Positions 58,792 through 64,000 of a stretch of 64,000 nucleotides of DNA are shown here, piece by piece. Each line of letters starts with the position of its first letter. The stretch's first letter is position 1. The translations under genes and the position numbers were made by a program. This DNA comes from Phaeodactylum tricornutum CCAP 1055/1 (Eukaryota > Bacillariophyta > Bacillariophyceae > Surirellales > Neidiaceae): positions 1 through 64,000 of the forward strand of contig NC_011687.1 in NCBI RefSeq assembly GCF_000150955.2, read 5' to 3'. The notes under the pieces are model-generated. The model was not told where the DNA came from and made no database searches. It saw only the letters and a program-made list of their open reading frames with translations.

Positions 58792-60750
58792 TCAAACGTT
58801 ATCCGAACGCAAGGGCGATATCGTCAGCTCACTGCTCGTGACGCTACCGGTACTGGACTCGGCGGCCGCCGACGCACCACGAGCCACAGGTGGTGGTGTT
58901 GACGCGTGTGAAAGCGTTTCGTCGAGTGTGTCATTCGACTTATCGGAATCTTGCTTGGTCAAGAATTTCTGGATAGACGAAAGGCATTCTGGATCCACGT
59001 TCAAGTGTTGCGCCATTTTTGACCGTGCTTCGTACAATTCGTTTTGTGCCGTCTGCTGGTCGATTGTTGCCGTCAATGTCGATATTTTGAGGTTGCATTC
59101 GGCCAGTTTTTGTTCCAATTCAGTAATACAGACGGCGGCGTGGACCATGCCACTGGCTTTGATTTGCTCGTCTCGTACGGCGCGATGGAATTCCAACCGT
59201 GAAAGCCTATCGTCTTTTTCTCGCAACAAGGACGATAGATTCAGTACGGCTTCCTTCAGAATGAGACCCTCCGATTGGGATCGGTACAGACGCCCTTCGG
59301 TCTGAAACAGACGCTGAGCGTAGACCACAGCAGTAATTGGTTTGGCGTCGTCGCCAGACTCAATACCATTCTTTGTTTTATTCCGGTTGAGTTCCGCTTC
59401 AAACACCTCGGTGCGTCGTCGATGTTCTCGAATATGCGATACACGGTGTTTGTTTGCGACGGTGCGCTGTTTGATTTGACTCAGTAACGAATGGGCTCGA
59501 GCCGCGAGCGGGGCGGGCTCCGTCTCGACGGGTGCGGACTCTTTCGCACGGGACGACGACGTTGTGGATAGCGTGACGTCGGTCGTGGCGGTACTGACAT
59601 CCTCCTCGGTAGGACTGCCGGTGTCTTTGGCACGGAGCACCGTTCCCAAGGAAGACTCCGACGGTGGTAAATTCCGGTGGCTACCGTCAGTTTTAGACGG
59701 TTGGTGTACGAGTTGTGGGATATCCCCCAGGATAGGACTCGGCAAATGAGTATTCGATGGGCGGTCGTTGGATTGCGCAAGAATAGGAATGGACAAAAAA
59801 GTCTCGGCGTTCTCGCCACGAGGCACCACTGGCGTGCCCGTGTCTCCCCCTACTAGTTTCGGTTGCGCGTTCCGGGGAGAGTCCTCTCTCCACGACTTAT
59901 GATGGTGTTGTTCTCTCGTCGAGCGATGTACGGTAGGAGAACGAACGCCGTGCTCCACACTCCAGCCTTTCTGGAACGGAGCCTGATGGCGGACCGGCAC
60001 CGCGTCTCGGAGACTGATTTCCATCTGCAGTAATCGATCGTAATCGTTCGGGCGTCGGGATACTCCCGTGGTTTGGAAGATATTCTGCGGTCGCAGCGGT
60101 GAGTTCGTTCGGTCGAGTCGATGGTTGTGATCCAAACTCGAGCGGCGATCCACCGGAGCCCGATTCTTATGTGGTAGACTGTACCGCCGTCGGCTCACGG
60201 ACACCTTGGGTCGGAAGCTTCCGTTGGTCGATGAACGTCGACCGTCTTGTTTCGTACGCTGGGACACGGAGGCTCTTGTTACTGTTGTTGTTAATGTTGG
60301 GGCTTGTCGAACCCGTGGTCCCTGGGAACGTTCCAAGGTCGAGTCGTCGTCCGGTACAGTAGTCATCCGCTGCGGCTCCGTAGAAGCCCAAGCACGTTCG
60401 GAGGCTTCCTTCGTTGGGTCGACCCGTGCGGGTGTTGTGGGAAGGTTCGTGTCAGATCGTTCCGTCGGCGTCACGGTGACCAAAGACGATCGTGCCGTCG
60501 CACGAGTAACGGCGCCTTTGCGGTGACGGACCCGCGTGTCTGTTTCCTGAGCAACGATACGGACCACGGACGACGGTGCCCATTCTTCCACAGTCGGACT
60601 AGCGAGACTGGTTTCGTCGTCGTCATCGTTGTTGTTGTCGCTACCGGGAGAAGCCAACATTCTAAGGGTGTGAATAATCTCTGGATCCGTTGGTGGGGGA
60701 AGGAGGTGCACCGCGGGAGTGGTGATGAGCTGTGCGGACGACGTAGACAT
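58792..60750 (-). CDS. Disordered/coiled-coil protein of unknown function
   Basis: A single exon of 652 residues. The first ~430 residues are Ser/Thr/Arg-rich and low in hydrophobics, with an Asn/Asp run (DNNNDDDDE) near residue 37. The C-terminal third is helical: SLLSQIKQRTVANKHRV, then a coiled coil (LNLSSLLREKDDRLSRLEF ... ELEQKLAECNLKISTLTATI), then a Ser-rich tail. It shares this plan, not clear sequence, with the divergent gene at 62755. A scaffold or cytoskeletal role is possible but unproven. Confidence 0.7.
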   Translation of the reverse strand: MSTSSAQLITTPAVHLLPPPTDPEIIHTLRMLASPGSDNNNDDDDETSLASPTVEEWAPSSVVRIVAQETDTRVRHRKGAVTRATARSSLVTVTPTERSDTNLPTTPARVDPTKEASERAWASTEPQRMTTVPDDDSTLERSQGPRVRQAPTLTTTVTRASVSQRTKQDGRRSSTNGSFRPKVSVSRRRYSLPHKNRAPVDRRSSLDHNHRLDRTNSPLRPQNIFQTTGVSRRPNDYDRLLQMEISLRDAVPVRHQAPFQKGWSVEHGVRSPTVHRSTREQHHHKSWREDSPRNAQPKLVGGDTGTPVVPRGENAETFLSIPILAQSNDRPSNTHLPSPILGDIPQLVHQPSKTDGSHRNLPPSESSLGTVLRAKDTGSPTEEDVSTATTDVTLSTTSSSRAKESAPVETEPAPLAARAHSLLSQIKQRTVANKHRVSHIREHRRRTEVFEAELNRNKTKNGIESGDDAKPITAVVYAQRLFQTEGRLYRSQSEGLILKEAVLNLSSLLREKDDRLSRLEFHRAVRDEQIKASGMVHAAVCITELEQKLAECNLKISTLTATIDQQTAQNELYEARSKMAQHLNVDPECLSSIQKFLTKQDSDKSNDTLDETLSHASTPPPVARGASAAAESSTGSVTSSELTISPLRSDNV

Positions 60751-62754
60751 GCGGGATGAATGGATGAATGACTCTGCTGCACTTTCTACACCCGAGCTAA
60801 GTTCCGAGGGCGACGGGAGGGGTGGGGTAGTTGGAGAGGGGCTAACCAGTCGCTAGCTAGCTCTGTAGCTATCGTAGTGACCGTTCGCAATGGTCCCTCC
60901 GAGTTGAGTCGAGTATACTGTATCCGACGTTCGAAAGGTTTTTTCTTTTTCGAAATAAGCCCGAACCCAGTAAGTGTCGCACGAAAGGGGACGGACCCTA
61001 ACGGAGGCGTAGCAACGTAGAAAGGATGCTCGGCTGGCGTTATGTATCTACACCGGTTCGTTCCCTATTCTATATCAAGTCAAAACCATTCCGGATTCAA
61101 ATTATCGAAGTTTCGTAGATCAACGGACACACAAATACATAGGCCTTTGGGGGTCGGTAGTAGGCCACACGTGTCGGTAGTAGGCCACACGTGTCGAGTA
61201 CGAATGTGTCTCCCGCGCTACGAATCGTCGAGACTTTACTACGCCCGGCGACAAGATCTACAGATCCACACGGGACAAGATCGTGTTCTTCGCTGACACC
61301 TGTGACACAACGGAACGCTCTACTAGTCGTTCCAACATCGCCCGTTCTCTCACCAGCGTTCCACGCTCCCGCGGATTTTCGATTCGTGAAAGCCGTCCCC
61401 GTAGCCAAGCCATGCGAACCTATCCTACGTCATGCACATTCTACTCGAGACATTCCCAACTATCCGTTATATTCGTTGGTATGCTACCTCCCTACCTGTG
61501 ATGGTGCGTTTATATACGTGGAGATACGATTGTGTGGAGGTGTGTTTTAAGGATGGTGGCTAGTTTCGGTCCGAGACTGTTCAAATAGCAGGCTTGTCAT
61601 TGGATACGGAACGAGGCGAGCGACCCTGGAAACACACGATCCACTCACCAAGGTGCCGGGTGGGTGTCTAACAACGTATCGCTCCGGAGTCGTTGGACTT
61701 TGTCGAGACCTAGAGCAATCTCGTTTGGAGAGGAACACGAACCAAATACCTGTGTTCGTCACGGTTTCTGGTTTGTCGTTGGACGGGATAGGTCGTTGGT
61801 CAATCGCAGTCCCAGTCAGTCCATGCGATCCATAAGATGATCTCTAGTTACAGTAGCTACTAGCGAACTCGTCGGTACCGGTTGACGGGATCGACGGTGA
61901 TCGACCCACGTACGAAAGTCGGGTTTCCACATGCCCACACGGGTCCGCTAAATTCTGTCTTCGGAATGTCCGACCGGGATGCTGTGGGCACGATCGCTGT
62001 CCAACCGTACTTATCCGTGCGAGCGAAATTCTTCGGTAGTCGTAGTTACAAGGCATAAGGAGATCCCATCCCGGCGTTGACACCGGGCGTAGGAAAGGGC
62101 TCTAAGTATCCATCCCTATGCTCTATGTACGGCTCGCCAATTGTGCGATCCGTTCACGGTCGTTATGGTCGATGGGAATACCGTAGGATTTCTGCGGGGG
62201 CTGAGTACTCGACAGTTTGGATTGCCAGTGAAACTATATATGAGTACGAGTAGCCATCGCGGTCATTCCAGGTATGCCTGATCGACCGAAGGATTCAAAA
62301 CGTGAACGAATATATCTCCATTTTCGCAACGGTTTGTCGACACGGGCATACGCTCAGATTTGTCCATTCGCCTGGAATTCGCTGCTTTCGTTTGCGATTC
62401 TCCAACGATCAACAACCCCACTGTGTACCAAAAGAGACAACAACAACAACAACAACTTCTTGTGTGTGCATGCTTTGTGTGGAACACAATCCCCCCGTAG
62501 CCCGGAACACGTGCGTGTCCCTTGTGTAAGGACGAAAACTCGGAACAGGCAAAGACACACGAACGCGAGTGCAGACACGAACTCGGGTGCAGACACGAAG
62601 CGGCGTACAAAGTACACTCCGTTCACCCAGAGAATCGTCACTGCAAATACCCGCCGAAATCGGTGCCAATCCTTCGTTGGCATTCCATCCATACAGTCCG
62701 TTGCGTCTCCAATCAGTGTGCGTTTGTTTGCCGCGTCCGGGGAACATGTTGCGT
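60751..62754. promoter_or_regulatory. 2-kb divergent intergenic region with doubled CACGTG element
   Basis: 2.0 kb between divergent starts, no gene supported. A 20-bp unit is repeated directly at 61154-61173 and 61174-61193, each with a CACGTG core (61168-61173, 61188-61193), the binding site type of bHLH/bZIP factors. A GTTGTTG/CAACAAC run is at 62438-62457. Antisense frames near 62409-62754 continue into the next gene and are treated as shadows. Confidence 0.4.
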
Positions 62755-64000
62755 ATGACTTCCCGACGACCCTTGTCTCCAAAGGTCCTCCGGAACAACA
62801 AATCCCAACAGTCCACCGGCACCGTTTCGGTGGAAGATGAAGACGAAGACAATCGTTCGGTGGATCCAGTCGACGGTGAGCCGCCGGTGTGGATTCCACC
62901 CGCTACCGTAGCCACGACTGACTCCACACCCTCGCGACCGTCACCAACCTTTCCTCCCTCCGCCGACTCGCCGGATACGTGTTTACTGGAACAAGCGATT
63001 GTCAGTATGAGTTCCGCCCTCACCGAATTGCATACGGAATTGCGGGACAAAACGTGCCGGGTCGAGGTTTTACAGGACACGATTGTGGCCTTGTCCAAGG
63101 CTCTGGAAGCCACGGAACGAGACGTGCAGGAAAAGGCGCTGGACAATGAACGACTGTCGTTGCAACTATCCGCCCTCACGTTTGGAATTCCGCGGGGAGT
63201 GCAAGGCCAAGGCCATTCCAGTCGAGATCACGGAAATTCTCGGTACGACACGGAGACGGACGACGAAGAGCTCACCCACACGGAACAACACCACGCCTTG
63301 AAACGCAGGAAGGGCAAGAAAAAGAAACAGCTCGAACACGCGAAACAAATTACTGATATGAAGAAGCACAAGGCCAAGAAAAAGGCCGGACTGGTAACTA
63401 TGAATGGTATGGAGTATGATCTAACTGCGAAGGTAGCAAGGGCAGTTGAAGAAACAGTATTGCCACAACAAAAAGAACAACCACCACAAGAACAAGACAA
63501 AGCCTCGGACACACAAGTAACACCAGAGGAAGCAGTATGGCCACAACCAGGACAGTCACAAACACTATTATCACAAGCACGGTCAGAACCAGAAACCAGA
63601 AGTAGCACCATTGCAGATTCCCACAACTCCGACACCAACCGTATGATCGAGGAATCCAGCACGGACGAGTCTGACGCCGCCGTCGATAGTGACGAGGAGG
63701 ATACGGATTCCGATTCGGACGGCCACGACCCCGACGAACTGGCGACTCGGCCAACGACTTTGACAGCCACGGCGGACGGGGTCGGATTGGGCAAGGATGG
63801 CTATTCCATACCGACCGACGGTTCGGCTTCCAGTACGGGTCCCGGACAAGCCGCGTTCTACCGTGTCATGATGGAACGGGATGTGGCGCAGAAACGGGCG
63901 CACAATTACCACGCCGAAGTCCGGTCACAACGAGCGAAAATTCGAGAACTGACGGCTCGATTGCACAAGAGCGTGGCTCTCGTGGAAGTTTCGTACAACG
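62755..64000 (+). CDS. Partial coiled-coil/acidic protein running off the window
   Basis: Open from ATG 62755 to the last base, at least 415 codons, no stop, so the C-terminus is outside the window. A Ser/Pro-rich N-terminus is followed by a coiled coil at about residues 80-145 (LLEQAIVSMSSALTELHTEL...), a Lys-rich patch (RRKGKKKKQ), a Gln/Pro-rich part, an acidic Asp/Ser stretch (DSDEEDTDSDSD) and a second coiled coil at the end (MMERDVAQKRAHNYHAEV). From about 63370 to 63610 codons switch to mostly A-ending (CCA, CAA, ACA), unlike the G/C-ending codons on both sides. No family is recognised. Confidence 0.72.
   Translation, partial: MTSRRPLSPKVLRNNKSQQSTGTVSVEDEDEDNRSVDPVDGEPPVWIPPATVATTDSTPSRPSPTFPPSADSPDTCLLEQAIVSMSSALTELHTELRDKTCRVEVLQDTIVALSKALEATERDVQEKALDNERLSLQLSALTFGIPRGVQGQGHSSRDHGNSRYDTETDDEELTHTEQHHALKRRKGKKKKQLEHAKQITDMKKHKAKKKAGLVTMNGMEYDLTAKVARAVEETVLPQQKEQPPQEQDKASDTQVTPEEAVWPQPGQSQTLLSQARSEPETRSSTIADSHNSDTNRMIEESSTDESDAAVDSDEEDTDSDSDGHDPDELATRPTTLTATADGVGLGKDGYSIPTDGSASSTGPGQAAFYRVMMERDVAQKRAHNYHAEVRSQRAKIRELTARLHKSVALVEVSYN

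Noticed and set aside
62409-63179. 256-codon minus-strand frame
   Set aside because: It overlaps the better plus-strand gene starting at 62755, which stays open to the window end and has coiled-coil and acidic regions; the minus frame has no recognisable domain.
1-64000. tRNA, rRNA and CRISPR arrays
   Set aside because: No tRNA cloverleaf, rRNA or spaced palindromic repeats were recognised by eye. The 43-bp and 369-bp repeats are contiguous tandem arrays, not CRISPR.

Overview
The window reads as the left end of a chromosome of a pennate diatom, most likely Phaeodactylum tricornutum. I infer this from (CCCTAA)n telomeric repeats at base 1, single-exon or few-exon genes with short GT-AG introns, N-termini with the diatom plastid cleavage signature (a Phe after a signal peptide: AQ-AF at 40264, LA-F at 56715), and a gene set that is plainly nuclear and eukaryotic (CCT zeta, RCL1, elongin-B-like, SEN1-type helicase, SelO). 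The species name is recognition, not a search result.

Bases 1-214 are telomere. Bases 215-15013 are a subtelomere built of six head-to-tail modules (215-1050, 1051-2179, 2180-5367, 5368-8821, 8822-13501, 13502-15013). Every module ends on its centromere-facing side with the same octamer CCCTTAGG and begins on its telomere-facing side at a different internal point. There are two module families. Family I is gene - spacer D - end block A (with a 43-bp VNTR). Family II is a diverged gene copy - spacer D' - end block C/B. In both, the gene is on the minus strand and points at the telomere. It encodes a two-zinc-finger N-terminus, a tyrosine-recombinase-like box, and the first residues of what looks like a RecQ-type helicase domain, cut off just before the expected Walker A motif. 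I read it as the N-terminal part of a telomere-linked (TLH-type) helicase. The telomere is joined directly to the interior of one such gene copy.

From 15014 to the end the sequence is ordinary, gene-dense diatom chromosome. In order: a secreted VWA protein with four near-identical 123-residue repeats (minus); a repeat-bearing gap; a multi-span membrane protein; an FAD oxidoreductase; RCL1 (minus); SelO with a predicted in-frame UGA selenocysteine; a SEN1/UPF1-like helicase (minus); a type II membrane protein; an elongin-B-like protein; a large one-pass FG-GAP membrane protein (minus); a plastid-targeted bacterial-PH protein; a rhomboid (minus); an ArsP/DUF318-type permease (minus); a doubtful small gene; a Ser/Thr-rich protein (minus); CCT6; a doubtful small ORF; PrmC/HemK (minus); a secreted PPC-like protein; a plastid M50 protease; a coiled-coil protein (minus); and a partial coiled-coil gene running off the right end.

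The genes do not form one pathway. Shared themes are surface or secreted adhesion-type proteins (15380, 34603, 54110), intramembrane proteolysis (41338, 56715), and translation and RNA upkeep (RCL1, PrmC, SEN1-like, CCT6). A nonamer TCACAGTCA/TGACTGTGA recurs at least 12 times where about 0.5 would be expected by chance, often upstream of start codons.
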